DNA from: Cytophagaceae bacterium
Lineage (GTDB): Bacteria > Bacteroidota > Bacteroidia > Cytophagales > Spirosomataceae
Assembly (NCBI GenBank): GCA_947450365.1
Contig: CANFVE010000006.1
Coordinates: 1-64,000, forward strand
Direction of reading: 5' to 3'
Length of the DNA: 64,000 nt
Made by a program: the position numbers and the translations under genes. Positions within the stretch are counted from its first letter, which is position 1; each line of letters starts with the position of its first letter. This document shows, one piece after another, positions 33,190 to 42,670 of the stretch. The notes below the pieces were generated by a model. The model made no database searches. It saw only the letters and a list, made by a program, of their open reading frames with translations, and had not been told where the DNA came from.

Positions 33190-34161
33190 ATGAAACGAAT
33201 TTTAATTACAGGAGGGGCAGGATTTTTAGGTTCTCATTTATGTGATCGCTTCATCAAAGAGGGCTACCATGTCATCGCGATGGATAATTTAATCACCGGA
33301 GATTTGAAGAACATTGAGCATTTGTTCAAATTACCAAATTTTGAATTTTATCATCATGATGTTTCTAAATTCATCCATGTACCTGGGAATTTGGATTATA
33401 TTTTGCATTTCGCATCGCCTGCTTCACCGATTGATTATTTGAAAATCCCTATTCAAACCCTAAAAGTGGGCTCCTTGGGTATTCATAATTGTTTAGGACT
33501 AGCACGTGTCAAAGGAGCTCGGGTATTAATCGCATCAACGTCAGAGGTATATGGCGACCCGACGGTTCATCCACAACCCGAAGAATATTGGGGCAATGTT
33601 AACCCCGTAGGTCCCCGTGGCGTGTATGACGAAGCCAAACGCTTCCAAGAAGCCATGACTATGGCCTATCACACATATCATGGCTTAGAAACGAGAATTG
33701 TGCGCATTTTTAATACCTATGGACCACGTATGCGATTGAATGATGGCCGTGTGTTGCCAGCGTTCATCGGGCAAGCCTTACGCGGCGAGGATTTAACGAT
33801 GTTTGGGGATGGTTCTCAGACCCGTGCGTTTTGTTATGTGGATGATTTAGTGGAAGGAATTTATCGTTTGCTTTTGAGTGATTATGCCCAACCCGTGAAC
33901 ATTGGAAATCCCGATGAAATTACCATCAAGGAATTTGGCGAGGAGATTATCAAATTAACGGGTACTACGCAAAAATTAATTTCATTGCCATTGCCAACGG
34001 ATGATCCGAAACAACGGAAACCTGATATTACCAAAGCCAAAGCGCTTCTTGGTTGGGAACCCAAAGTATCCCGGGCAGAAGGTTTGAAAATTACATACGA
34101 ATATTTCAAATCGCTAAGTCCTGAGGATTTACATCGAATGGCACATCATAAGGAGTTTTAA
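33190..34161 (+). CDS. uxs: UDP-glucuronate decarboxylase (UDP-xylose synthase)
   Basis: Extended short-chain dehydrogenase of 323 residues. It has [14 protein letters not shown] for [13 protein letters not shown] with the catalytic Ser/Thr, and the YDEAKR active-site Tyr-Lys. [25 protein letters not shown] and the [19 protein letters not shown] segments are characteristic of UXS. The preceding ugd gene, 3 bp away, supplies its substrate. A terminator follows at once. Confidence 0.93.
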   Translation: MKRILITGGAGFLGSHLCDRFIKEGYHVIAMDNLITGDLKNIEHLFKLPNFEFYHHDVSKFIHVPGNLDYILHFASPASPIDYLKIPIQTLKVGSLGIHNCLGLARVKGARVLIASTSEVYGDPTVHPQPEEYWGNVNPVGPRGVYDEAKRFQEAMTMAYHTYHGLETRIVRIFNTYGPRMRLNDGRVLPAFIGQALRGEDLTMFGDGSQTRAFCYVDDLVEGIYRLLLSDYAQPVNIGNPDEITIKEFGEEIIKLTGTTQKLISLPLPTDDPKQRKPDITKAKALLGWEPKVSRAEGLKITYEYFKSLSPEDLHRMAHHKEF

Positions 34162-34163
34162 GT

Positions 34164-34190
34164 AAAACCGGGGAAACCCGGTTTTTTTTT
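34164..34190 (+). terminator. Rho-independent terminator after ugd-uxs
   Basis: AAAACCGGG-GAAA-CCCGGTTTT-type hairpin with a run of ten T, 2 nt after the uxs stop codon. Confidence 0.85.
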
Positions 34191-34194
34191 GAGT

Positions 34195-34266
34195 AATCGA
34201 CGCGATACGCGTCTCAAACTTTGGCAAACCTTTAAGGTTTGCCAAAGGGAATCTGGTTTGCCAAAG
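34195..34266. repeat. 72-bp palindromic repeat, copy 1
   Basis: First of two copies that differ at one base in 72. Contains GACGCG-ATA-CGCGTC and a 29-bp palindrome with 14-bp arms, CTTTGGCAAACCTT and its complement, around a central T. The 34267-34328 stretch between copies contains no gene. Confidence 0.85.
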
Positions 34267-34328
34267 GAACTCCCGGGAATTACCCAATCGATGACATAAG
34301 ACTTGGAACTTACTGGTAAAAGGTTTTG

Positions 34329-34400
34329 AATCGACGCGATACGCGTCTCAAACTTTGGCAAACCTTAAAGGTTTGCCAAAGGGAATCTGGTTTGCCAAAG
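34329..34400. repeat. 72-bp palindromic repeat, copy 2
   Basis: Second copy, 134 bp after the first. The only difference is the central base of the 29-bp palindrome (A instead of T). Two more TTGCCAAAG-containing segments follow up to 34440. The block as a whole resembles REP or MITE-like DNA. Confidence 0.85.
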
Positions 34401-34453
34401 ATAAACTGAATTGCCAAAGATAATCTTTTGCCAAAGGGATTACCTTCGGACAT

Positions 34454-34483
34454 AAAAAAAGGGAGCATTCGCTCCCTTTTTTT
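34454..34483. terminator. Terminator downstream of the TonB-dependent receptor
   Basis: GGGAGC-ATTC-GCTCCC hairpin flanked by seven A and seven T, so it can act in both directions; 17 nt beyond the receptor stop codon at 34501. Confidence 0.85.
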
Positions 34484-34500
34484 ATAATAACTCTTCAGAA

Positions 34501-37500
34501 TTAGTTAAAGATATAACGAACGCCGAATTGTGCTTGCCAACGAGATCCCAAACCAAAGTTTCTTTGGAATGAATCGGTCATTGGAATAGTACCTGAACGG
34601 AAAGGGAATTGGAATACCGGACGACCCGTCACCGCATCATTACCCGTGTAAGTCAATAAACCCGCACGTACTGAAGATTGACCTAGGCCCCACTGTGGAG
34701 AAACATAGTTACCAAAGTTAAATACGTCCAAAGTAAATTGTAAAGTATTCTTTTGACCACCTACTTTGATGTAAAAATCTTGAATGATTTTGAAATCAAA
34801 GTTTGCTTGCCAAGGAAGTTCAGCACCATTACGTTCTGCATATTGTCCACGACGACTATTCAAATACGAATCTTGAGTGATGAATTTATCCAAATCAGCC
34901 CATTGTTGTGCTGCCGTATACGTCGTAGTACCCACTACTAAATCCTTCAACTGAATATCTGAAGCGCCACTTGGAATGAAAATCAAGTCATTCGAAGTTT
35001 GGCTATCTCCATTCATATCACCTGAATATGTATAAGAGAAACGACCTGCTGGTGCTACTGAATATGTAAAACCAAATGTAGTAGCCGCTTTTTCATTCAA
35101 ATAGTTCAATTTGTATGAACCATATGCATTAATACGGTGTGATTGCATATAAGACGAATACGAGGCTACGTTTTCATTAGGATCACCGGATACAACCCGG
35201 TCTCTCCATTGTGATTGAGCAATCGACCCACCATCATTCACCGAACGCGAATCTGAATTTGTATACGCTAATGAAGCAAATAAACCGTTATCAAATGCCT
35301 TCGACACAGTAGCCGTAAATGCATATGAATAACCTAAATCAGTGTTCTTAATAACGATCGCATCAGAAATATTTGGACTAGCCGTTGTATTTCCAGTTGT
35401 TGGCGCATTTACACCTTTCGTTCCACCATAAATTTGGTAGTTCTTCACTGAAGTAGGAATTCCAGCTGCGTTTGTAGTGTAATAAATTACACGATTATCG
35501 GTACCTACCGCCTTCACAGTTGAATTAGGTAAGTTCACGTTAACCAAATAAACTGCGTTGATATCTTTTGTATAAATACCTTCCAAACCTAAAATCCATC
35601 CATTTCCTAGGTTTTTATCCAACGCTAAGTTAGATCTAAACACTTGAGAAAATTTAAAATTAGGATCTGTAACGGCCAAGTTGTATGAAGTTGGCGTTAA
35701 TGGATTTGAAATCGTAGGACGATATGCATCGACATTATTTGTAAACGGACGATTCGTTGGCTTAGCAATTAACTCAGAACCGAACAATACTCCATTGTTA
35801 GACAATTGGTTCGATAACCAAACATAAGGTACACGACCTGAGAAGATACCTAAACCTCCACGAATTTGAGTTTGCTTATCATCTTTCACATCCCAGTTGA
35901 AACCAAAACGTGGAGACCACAATACAGTTGTTTCAGGGAATTTGTTAGTAGCTAACTTAACACCATCACGGAAAGTCAAAGCCGGTACATATTGGTTATT
36001 GTATTTCGCCTCATCAGACACAGGGAAAGATGTTGCATCCGCACGTAAACCGAAAGTCAATTTCAAGCCTTTCGCAGCTGTGATTTCATCTTGACCATAA
36101 ATACTAAATGTTGATCCTTTCATTTCCGCAAATGGGAAAGTCGCATAATTAGACCATTGTTGTTGGTATTGCAACGCATTTGATGTTCCAGAAGTAGCTG
36201 ATGCGATGAAATCATCAATCGACTTAAATTGGTAAGCACCATAATAGTTTGGTGCAAAACCGTTTTGGAATGAATTCGTTTCGTATGACAAACCTACCGT
36301 GTAAACGTTTTTGCCTTTGTAAATAGTCAAGTTGTCAGCCAATTGGAAAATATCGGAATTCAAGATATTGTTCGCAGAGAAAGGTTCATAACCGAAGGTT
36401 GTTAACTCACTCGTATTGTTATTACCAATATCCACCGTTGGGAATGGTGTATTGTTTACTGGCGACTGACGGAAGTCACGCATTGCTGTGTAACCTACCG
36501 TTAGGTTATTGGCGATTGAACTCGAGAATGTTGAGTTTAATTCTGCAATGTATGAATCTAAGTTGTTATTGATACGATATATAGAACCTTGGAATGGCAA
36601 TACTTGTGAAGTAGCTGCACGACCACCCGTTAATGAACCTGAACTTGATGGGTTGATATCCGCATAAGAACGTAAATAGTTGTATTTGATATTGAATTTG
36701 TGCTTATCTGAAATATTCCAGTCTAAACGTAAATTCACTTTTTGAGAATATTTCTCACGGTTCCAGTTTTCGTACGCACCTGGATCATAATTGTATTTGG
36801 TTTTCAGAAAATCCTTTAAACGATCCATATCAGCTGCTGTAGCAATCGATTGATTCGGAGCCGTAGAACCCGGACGAGTAGCCACGTAGTTAGAACCTGG
36901 ATCTGTTTGATTTTCTTGTTCAAACGAACCAAACACAAATAATTTGTTTTTGATCAAAGCACCACCGATACGCGCACCAATTTGACCACGTGCAAATGTA
37001 CCATATTGGTTAACCACATCACCAATTTTATTTCCTACCAAACCTTGGTCAGTACCGAAATAATAACCAGACCCAGACCATTGATTCGTACCTGATTTAG
37101 TTACTACGTTAATATTCGCACCTGTTGCCATTCCTTGACGAACGTCATACGGAGCGATCAAAACTTGGAACTGGTCAATCGCATCCACCGAAATCGGCGA
37201 AGCACCTGTTTGACCACCAATGGTAGACGAAAGCGCAAATGTATTATTAAAGAACGCTCCATCGACTGTAATGTTATTGTACAAGGCATTACGACCTGCA
37301 AAGTTCAAGCCATTCGCACGTGGATCTAAACGAGCAAAATCACCTAATGAACGATTCAAGGTAGGCAAAGTAGTGATTGTCGAGTTAGATACCGTTGTCG
37401 AAGCACCTGTCCGGCCTGAATTAATGATCGAACTTTTTGAAGCTACCACACGAACTTCTTCCAATTGTGCTTGATTTACTTCTAATTTAAAGTTTTGACG

Positions 37501-37833
37501 AAGCTCTTGCGCCAAGGTTAACACGATACCTGTTTGAACAGCATCCTTATAACCTACAAAAGATACACTTACTTTGTAAGGTCCACCTACACGCATGTTC
37601 ACGATGTTGTAACGGCCATCTGCACGCGTAGAACCGCCATACCGCGAGCCAGTTGGCTCATGAATCGCAATTACCGTTGCTCCCGGCAATCCCTCTCCTT
37701 TTTCATCTACTACAGTACCTGCTAGGGCAGCAGTTGTAGAACCTTGAGCAAATACCTGCCCAATTGGCAATGCCATCAAAAGCGCAAAAAACGCCCCCAA
37801 AAGCACCGAATTAGTAATAAATCTTCTTTGCAT
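34501..37833 (-). CDS. TonB-dependent receptor, Oar-like, with CarboxypepD_reg domain
   Basis: Outer-membrane receptor of 1110 residues. A signal peptide (MQRRFITNSVLLGAFFALL..VFA) leads into a carboxypeptidase regulatory-like domain (ALAGTVVDEKGEGLPGATV, about 35-120), a plug (LEEVRVVASKS to about 260, with GMATGANINVVTKSGTNQW) and a long beta-barrel ending in RWQAQFGVRYIFN with an aromatic penultimate residue. The pattern matches Oar-like receptors rather than SusC, and no SusD partner is adjacent. The substrate is unknown. A bidirectional terminator follows at 34454-34483. Confidence 0.93.
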   Translation of the reverse strand: MQRRFITNSVLLGAFFALLMALPIGQVFAQGSTTAALAGTVVDEKGEGLPGATVIAIHEPTGSRYGGSTRADGRYNIVNMRVGGPYKVSVSFVGYKDAVQTGIVLTLAQELRQNFKLEVNQAQLEEVRVVASKSSIINSGRTGASTTVSNSTITTLPTLNRSLGDFARLDPRANGLNFAGRNALYNNITVDGAFFNNTFALSSTIGGQTGASPISVDAIDQFQVLIAPYDVRQGMATGANINVVTKSGTNQWSGSGYYFGTDQGLVGNKIGDVVNQYGTFARGQIGARIGGALIKNKLFVFGSFEQENQTDPGSNYVATRPGSTAPNQSIATAADMDRLKDFLKTKYNYDPGAYENWNREKYSQKVNLRLDWNISDKHKFNIKYNYLRSYADINPSSSGSLTGGRAATSQVLPFQGSIYRINNNLDSYIAELNSTFSSSIANNLTVGYTAMRDFRQSPVNNTPFPTVDIGNNNTSELTTFGYEPFSANNILNSDIFQLADNLTIYKGKNVYTVGLSYETNSFQNGFAPNYYGAYQFKSIDDFIASATSGTSNALQYQQQWSNYATFPFAEMKGSTFSIYGQDEITAAKGLKLTFGLRADATSFPVSDEAKYNNQYVPALTFRDGVKLATNKFPETTVLWSPRFGFNWDVKDDKQTQIRGGLGIFSGRVPYVWLSNQLSNNGVLFGSELIAKPTNRPFTNNVDAYRPTISNPLTPTSYNLAVTDPNFKFSQVFRSNLALDKNLGNGWILGLEGIYTKDINAVYLVNVNLPNSTVKAVGTDNRVIYYTTNAAGIPTSVKNYQIYGGTKGVNAPTTGNTTASPNISDAIVIKNTDLGYSYAFTATVSKAFDNGLFASLAYTNSDSRSVNDGGSIAQSQWRDRVVSGDPNENVASYSSYMQSHRINAYGSYKLNYLNEKAATTFGFTYSVAPAGRFSYTYSGDMNGDSQTSNDLIFIPSGASDIQLKDLVVGTTTYTAAQQWADLDKFITQDSYLNSRRGQYAERNGAELPWQANFDFKIIQDFYIKVGGQKNTLQFTLDVFNFGNYVSPQWGLGQSSVRAGLLTYTGNDAVTGRPVFQFPFRSGTIPMTDSFQRNFGLGSRWQAQFGVRYIFN

Positions 37834-38090
37834 AAATTTGGAATTTAGTTATATATTTTATTGAAGAATGTTTCCACAAAATAAACCTAAAAAATCAAAT
37901 ACTCCAATTATTTACCAAAACTCTTTTTCAATTATTTCCATTAATTAGCTGATTTTTAGCACTAAACCGCTAATTAATTTCATAAAATCTATTTTTAAAA
38001 CCTCGATTAATCCTAAAATCAGCGAATATTTAACAGAATGATAATTTTTAATTATTTAAAGAATATTTTTGTAGTCAAATTAGAAACAAG
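37834..38090. other. AT-rich divergent intergenic region
   Basis: 257 bp between the divergent TonB receptor and selD. Very AT-rich with no ORF. Apart from the selD -7 box at 38064-38071, I see no clear element; the receptor promoter must lie here but has no perfect TAnnTTTG match. Confidence 0.5.
38064..38071 (+). promoter_or_regulatory. Putative -7 box for selD
   Basis: TATTTTTG ending 19 nt before the selD ATG. No evident -33 TTTG at the proper distance. Confidence 0.4.
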
Positions 38091-39134
38091 ATGCAAAAAG
38101 CCGAATCCATTCAATTAACCTCTTTTTCTCACGGTGCAGGCTGTGGATGTAAAATTTCACCTCTGATTCTCGATACGATTCTCAAATCTGATACACCCAA
38201 AAAAAATCATCCCTTGCTTCTGGTTGGAAATGAAAGCCGAGACGATGCCGCAGTCTTCGACTGGCAAAATGGGGAGGCGGTCATCTCCACCACCGACTTT
38301 TTCATGCCCATCGTCGATGATCCCTTCGATTTCGGTAAAATTGCCGCTACGAATGCCATCTCCGACATCTACGCCATGGGGGGAACTCCTTTGATGGCGA
38401 TCGCCATTTTAGGTTGGCCCATCGATAAAATCGCCCCAGAAATTGCAGCCCAAGTACTAGAAGGCGGTCGTGCAGCCTGTGCCGAGGCAGGCATCCCTCT
38501 AGCAGGTGGACATTCGATCGATTCCCCAGAACCTATTTTTGGCCTAGCCGTTACCGGAAAAGTTAAAAAAGAACATTTAAAACAAAATGATCAGGCTACC
38601 GAGAACTGCATGTTGTACCTCACCAAACCCCTGGGCGTCGGCATCCTTAGTACCGCCCAAAAACGAGGTATTCTCAGCCCGGAGGATTTAGCCATTTCCG
38701 TCAAACAAATGAGCACCCTTAATGCCTTTGGCGAAAAATTAGGCCCCCTCAGCTACGTGAAATCGTTAACTGATGTCACAGGATTCGGACTGATGGGCCA
38801 TTTGGTGGAAATGTGTGATGGTTCAGGCCTAAGTGCAAGCATCGATTTCAATAGCCTTCCCATTTTAGAAAATTTAGATGCTTATTTAGACCAAAAATGC
38901 TTTCCTGGAGGCACGCAGCGAAATTGGGCCAGCTATGGTCACCGGGTACAAGAAGGTATTTCCGAACGCCAACGACTCATCGGCGCGGATCCACAAACTT
39001 CGGGAGGTTTATTGATTGCCATTGAAAAAGAATATCAATCGGAATTTGAACGATTTGCAGGCCAACATGGATTCGACCTAAAACCCATCGGAAATACCAT
39101 GAACAAACAAGAAAAAGCTATATACCTTTCCTAA
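38091..39134 (+). CDS. selD: Selenide, water dikinase (selenophosphate synthase)
   Basis: PurM-like ATP enzyme of 347 residues that makes selenophosphate from selenide. The N-terminal catalytic loop is [11 protein letters not shown], with C18 and C20 both encoded by TGT and K21 following, so this is the cysteine form. [26 protein letters not shown] and [12 protein letters not shown] are further signatures. No selA, selB or selC, and no selenouridine synthase, is visible in the window. It heads a run with a hydrolase (0 bp) and a methylase (overlap). Confidence 0.95.
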   Translation: MQKAESIQLTSFSHGAGCGCKISPLILDTILKSDTPKKNHPLLLVGNESRDDAAVFDWQNGEAVISTTDFFMPIVDDPFDFGKIAATNAISDIYAMGGTPLMAIAILGWPIDKIAPEIAAQVLEGGRAACAEAGIPLAGGHSIDSPEPIFGLAVTGKVKKEHLKQNDQATENCMLYLTKPLGVGILSTAQKRGILSPEDLAISVKQMSTLNAFGEKLGPLSYVKSLTDVTGFGLMGHLVEMCDGSGLSASIDFNSLPILENLDAYLDQKCFPGGTQRNWASYGHRVQEGISERQRLIGADPQTSGGLLIAIEKEYQSEFERFAGQHGFDLKPIGNTMNKQEKAIYLS

Positions 39135-39896
39135 ATGAAACTATTCTATCGAGCGATTGGTGAACAAGGTCCCGCCATCATCATTTTGCATGGAATTTTC
39201 GGTACGTCCGACAATTGGCTCGGCATCGGGAAAGCCTTGGCCGAAAATCATCGGGTGTTTTTGGTGGACCAACGAAACCATGGCCAATCCCCCTGGGACG
39301 AGGCATTCGACTACCAAGTCATGTCAGAAGACCTTTTCGAATTCATCCAAGACCATTCCTTGGATTCCCCGATTCTGATTGGCCATTCCATGGGCGGAAA
39401 AGTGGTGATGCAATTTGACCTAAATCATCCGGGTGTAGCACAAAAAATTATCATCGTCGACATCGCGCCGAAATATTATCCCGTCCATCACATCTCGATT
39501 CTGGAAGGATTAAATAGTTTGGATTTAAAAACATTAGAAAGTCGGCAAGCGGCCAACGACCACCTGAAGCGCTTCGAAGAAAAAGAAGGCGTACGCCAAT
39601 TTCTTCTAAAAAATCTATATCGAAATGCGGACCAAGAATTCGCCTGGCGAATCAATTTAAAGGTAATTACCCAGCACATTGATGTCGTCGGCCACGAATT
39701 ATGGGTTAAAAATCCCTCCCAAACCGAAACCATTTTCATCAAAGGGGCAGATTCCCATTACATTCAACCCGAAGATCATCGCTACATCGCAGAAATTTTT
39801 CCTAATTTCGAACTCATTGAAATTCCACATGCAGGACATTGGGTGCAAGCTGACCAACCAGAGGCATTCCTGGCCGCATTGAACCAGGTCCTATGA
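39135..39896 (+). CDS. Alpha/beta hydrolase, YbfF-like esterase
   Basis: Protein of 253 residues with the alpha/beta hydrolase fold: oxyanion region ILHGIFGTSDNW, nucleophile elbow IGHSMGGKVVMQF with Ser, and a late His in IPHAGHWVQADQPE. DQRNHGQSPWDE is characteristic of the YbfF/ABHD11 group of acyl esterases. It begins directly after the selD stop and overlaps the following methylase gene by 4 bp. Substrate unknown. Confidence 0.88.
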   Translation: MKLFYRAIGEQGPAIIILHGIFGTSDNWLGIGKALAENHRVFLVDQRNHGQSPWDEAFDYQVMSEDLFEFIQDHSLDSPILIGHSMGGKVVMQFDLNHPGVAQKIIIVDIAPKYYPVHHISILEGLNSLDLKTLESRQAANDHLKRFEEKEGVRQFLLKNLYRNADQEFAWRINLKVITQHIDVVGHELWVKNPSQTETIFIKGADSHYIQPEDHRYIAEIFPNFELIEIPHAGHWVQADQPEAFLAALNQVL

Positions 39897-40591
39897 AATT
39901 AGTCCTAATCCCCTGCCCCATCGCTGAACAAACGGCCGCTCAGGTCCTACCCGAGGAAATACGTCAACACGTTCTTACCTGTCGCCATTTTTTAGTTGAA
40001 AATATCCGAACAGCCCGTCGCTTTATTTCAGAATTGAAATTAGGCATCGATATCGAAAGCCTTGAGTTTGAAATTCTTGACAAAGACAGCCAAAGATCAC
40101 AAATCAAAGAATATTTCAACAAACATGCCCGTGTGGAACGAATCGGCGTCATGTCAGAAGCGGGTTGTCCCGGCGTCGCCGACCCGGGCGCATTAGCGGT
40201 TTCCATCGCGCAGGAACAAGGCATCGAAGTGATTCCATTAGTAGGCCCCTCCTCCATTTTATTAGCCCTCATGGGTTCAGGTTTTTCGGGTCAAAGTTTC
40301 TGTTTTCATGGCTATTTGCCCATCGATAAACTAGACCGTGCCAAACGGATTGACCAACTAGCTCGGGAAGTAGCCAAATCAGGTCAAACCCAATTGTTTA
40401 TCGAAACACCATTTCGCAACGAAAGTTTATTGGAACACCTCATCCAACAAGTCCCCAACGATATGCTCATCGCGATCGCCTGCGAACTCACGAGCCCGCA
40501 AGGCTTCATCCAAACCAAAACAGCCAAGGACTGGGCACAAAACCTGCCTTCCCTTCATAAAAAACCTTGTATTTTCCTTTTGGGCAAATAA
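39893..40591 (+). CDS. Tetrapyrrole methylase family SAM-dependent methyltransferase (RsmI-like)
   Basis: Protein of 232 residues of the TP-methylase fold. MSEAGCPGVADPGALAV and the GPSSILLALMGSGFSGQSFCFHGYLP stretch closely resemble RsmI, which methylates C1402 of 16S rRNA. The N-terminal SAM region, LVLIPCPIAEQ, departs from the canonical RsmI start, and proteins of this type occur in Bacteroidota next to or beside true RsmI, so it may be a paralogue with a different target. It overlaps the upstream hydrolase by 4 bp. Confidence 0.8.
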   Translation: MKLVLIPCPIAEQTAAQVLPEEIRQHVLTCRHFLVENIRTARRFISELKLGIDIESLEFEILDKDSQRSQIKEYFNKHARVERIGVMSEAGCPGVADPGALAVSIAQEQGIEVIPLVGPSSILLALMGSGFSGQSFCFHGYLPIDKLDRAKRIDQLAREVAKSGQTQLFIETPFRNESLLEHLIQQVPNDMLIAIACELTSPQGFIQTKTAKDWAQNLPSLHKKPCIFLLGK

Positions 40592-40617
40592 ATGTAATTT
40601 GCATAAATTTTAATCCC

Positions 40618-41259
40618 GTGATCCACTTAAAAACCTTCACATTCAATCCTTTTCAAGAAAATACCTACGTGGTTTATGACGACGCGGGACAAGGACTTGT
40701 GATTGATCCAGGTTGTTATACCTACGAGGAACGCCAGGAATTCAAGAAATTCATTTCGGAAAAGAACATTCAATTGAAAGCCATTTTAAATACCCACGCG
40801 CACATTGATCACGTATTAGGTATTGATTTTGTCAAAAACGAATACAAAATCCCATTACACCTTCATCCAAAAGAAGAACCCGTATTGTTAGATTCCAAAA
40901 ATCGGGCGCAGGTATATGGATTTCCGCATTACCAAGCGGCCGACGTGGATCAATGGTTTAAAAACGATGAAATCCTATCAATCGGCGCGATGAACATCAA
41001 GGTATTGTTTGTCCCCGGACATGCGCCAGGACATGTGGCCTTTTATTTTGAGAAAGAAAAAATTGTAATCGGAGGGGATGTGTTATTCCGCCGAAGTGTA
41101 GGGCGGACGGATTTTCCTTTGTGTAATCACGAGGATCTGATGAATAGCATTAAAACGCAATTATATGTATTGCCCGACGAGGTATGTGTGTATCCTGGAC
41201 ACGGCGGCAAAACGACTATCGGAGAAGAAAAAGTATCCAATCCTTACGTCAAAGCATAA
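40618..41259 (+). CDS. Metallo-beta-lactamase fold hydrolase (glyoxalase II-like)
   Basis: Zinc hydrolase of 213 residues. The metal motif NTHAHIDHVLG, later His in VPGHAPGHVAFYF, Asp in IGGDVLFRRSVGRTDF and His in YPGHGGKTTIGEE give the full set of ligands. The closest well-known group is glyoxalase II/YcbL. I chose a GTG start at 40618 (read as MIHLKTFTFNPFQENTYVV); the in-frame TTG at 40567 would overlap the methylase gene by 25 bp and adds nothing family-like. Confidence 0.85.
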   Translation: MIHLKTFTFNPFQENTYVVYDDAGQGLVIDPGCYTYEERQEFKKFISEKNIQLKAILNTHAHIDHVLGIDFVKNEYKIPLHLHPKEEPVLLDSKNRAQVYGFPHYQAADVDQWFKNDEILSIGAMNIKVLFVPGHAPGHVAFYFEKEKIVIGGDVLFRRSVGRTDFPLCNHEDLMNSIKTQLYVLPDEVCVYPGHGGKTTIGEEKVSNPYVKA

Positions 41260-41264
41260 ACCAT

Positions 41265-41972
41265 ATGAAAAAGGAAATACCCAATCTGTTAACCCTTGGT
41301 AATTTATTGGCCGGATGTTTTGGGCTTTACTTCATCCAACAAGGCGACGTATTAAATGCGTCCTACATGATTTTCATTTCCTTAGTTTGTGATTTTTTGG
41401 ATGGCTTTTTAGCCCGTTTATTACATGCGTATTCGGACATCGGAAAGGAATTGGATTCCTTGGCCGATATGGTTTCCTTCGGGGTTTTACCCAGTTTTAT
41501 TTTATTGTATTTAGTCGAATCCAGTTGTGGCGATGCCTGTTTAGTAGGCCTTGGCGGATTTTACAAACCCTATTTGGTGTTTTCCTTGGCGCTTATGTCG
41601 GCGTATCGACTAGCCAAATTCAATGTAGACACCCGCCAAAGTGACCAGTTCATTGGCGTACCCACACCGGCCAACGGCCTATTGGTCGCCTCATTACCCC
41701 TAATTTTACATTTTCAGCCCGAATATTCATCCTATATCCTTCACCCGCAAGGATTACTCATTTACAGTGTGGTGATGAGTTATTTATTGGTCTGCGAATT
41801 GCCCTTGATGGCCTTTAAATTTAAGACTTGGGGCTGGCAAGAAAATAAATTAAAATTCATTTTCCTGATTTTTTGTATTGCTGCCTTGCTTATGCTTAAA
41901 TTTGTGGCAATTCCCCTCGTAGTGATTGCTTACATTTTGCTATCAGGAATTCAAACTCTTAAAAAACAATAA
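41265..41972 (+). CDS. pssA: CDP-diacylglycerol-serine O-phosphatidyltransferase
   Basis: Membrane enzyme of 235 residues making phosphatidylserine from CDP-diacylglycerol and serine, the first step to phosphatidylethanolamine. The CDP-alcohol phosphotransferase motif is complete: CDFLDGFLARLLHAYSDIGK followed by ELDSLADMVSFG. About seven hydrophobic helices follow. ATG at 41265 starts MKKEIPNLLTLGNLLAGC, typical of PssA. An ATG at 41184 would overlap the hydrolase gene in another frame. purS begins 1 bp after. Confidence 0.92.
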   Translation: MKKEIPNLLTLGNLLAGCFGLYFIQQGDVLNASYMIFISLVCDFLDGFLARLLHAYSDIGKELDSLADMVSFGVLPSFILLYLVESSCGDACLVGLGGFYKPYLVFSLALMSAYRLAKFNVDTRQSDQFIGVPTPANGLLVASLPLILHFQPEYSSYILHPQGLLIYSVVMSYLLVCELPLMAFKFKTWGWQENKLKFIFLIFCIAALLMLKFVAIPLVVIAYILLSGIQTLKKQ

Positions 41973-41973
41973 A

Positions 41974-42225
41974 ATGAAATTTTTAGCCGAGATTAACGTA
42001 ATGCCACAAAAAGAAATTTTGGATCCTCAAGGAAAGGCAGTTCGCATCGGATTGCAGAATTTGGGAATCAACCAAGTGGCGGACGTTCGGATCGGAAAAC
42101 ACATTACTTTGAGTTTGGAGGCCGCTTCTGAGGCAGACGCAAATGAGATTGTGACCAATGCTTGTAAAAAATTATTGGCGAATTTAATCATGGAAGAATT
42201 CGAATTTACCTTGACAGCAGTCTAA
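41974..42225 (+). CDS. purS: Phosphoribosylformylglycinamidine synthase subunit PurS
   Basis: Small dimeric subunit of 83 residues of the three-part FGAM synthase (PurS-PurQ-small PurL) in purine synthesis. The sequence MKFLAEINVMPQKEILDPQG and the later VADVRIGKHITLSLE are typical. The presence of purS implies a small-type PurL and PurQ elsewhere. ATG at 41974 is used; an earlier in-frame ATG at 41926 lies within pssA. Its stop interlocks with that of the convergent CoA-binding gene at 42222-42225. Confidence 0.9.
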   Translation: MKFLAEINVMPQKEILDPQGKAVRIGLQNLGINQVADVRIGKHITLSLEAASEADANEIVTNACKKLLANLIMEEFEFTLTAV

Positions 42226-42581
42226 TCAAACTGGCCCGTGTGCAATAAAACCAAGGTACAGGCCTCTTCTACTTGTATACCCGCTTTTTCTAATTCAGTG
42301 TACAATTCCGGATTCTCCGTACCTGGATTAAAAATAATTCGCCTAGGTTTGATCCGACGGGCATAATCCAATAATTCCCCCTGATTTTGTGGGCCCACAT
42401 AAAGGGTCATCGTATCCACATCGGCCAATTCCGGATGGCCGTGTAGAATAGGTATTCCTGACACCTCTCCCGTTTTATTCCCGACTAAAACAAGCTCGTG
42501 TCTGTGCGCGAGCAAGAGTTCCGTTGCTTTATATGCATACCGTTCAGGATTCGTAGATGCACCGTAGACCATTACCTTCAT
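42222..42581 (-). CDS. CoA-binding domain protein (YccU-like)
   Basis: Single-domain Rossmann-like protein of 119 residues of the CoA_binding_2 family. VMVYGASTNPERYAYKATELLL supplies the nucleotide-binding turn; TLYVGPQNQGELLDYARRIKPRRIIFNPGTENPEL and EEACTLVLL are the usual conserved stretches. Family members bind CoA or related nucleotides, but no reaction is known. It is a single gene convergent with purS. Confidence 0.88.
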   Translation of the reverse strand: MKVMVYGASTNPERYAYKATELLLAHRHELVLVGNKTGEVSGIPILHGHPELADVDTMTLYVGPQNQGELLDYARRIKPRRIIFNPGTENPELYTELEKAGIQVEEACTLVLLHTGQFD

Positions 42582-42670
42582 TGATTATCAGTTTTCTGAT
42601 ACAATATTACATTATTTTACCCCGTTTTGGATAGGAAATTACGTGTGAATCATTCAAAAATCACCTAGCC

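Noticed and set aside
34195-34400. Insertion sequence ends
   Set aside because: The units are direct repeats with internal palindromes; there is no transposase between them and only 62 bp of unrelated DNA.
38136-38160. Possible selenocysteine codon in selD
   Set aside because: The active-site codons are TGT, so both residues are Cys; no in-frame TGA is present.
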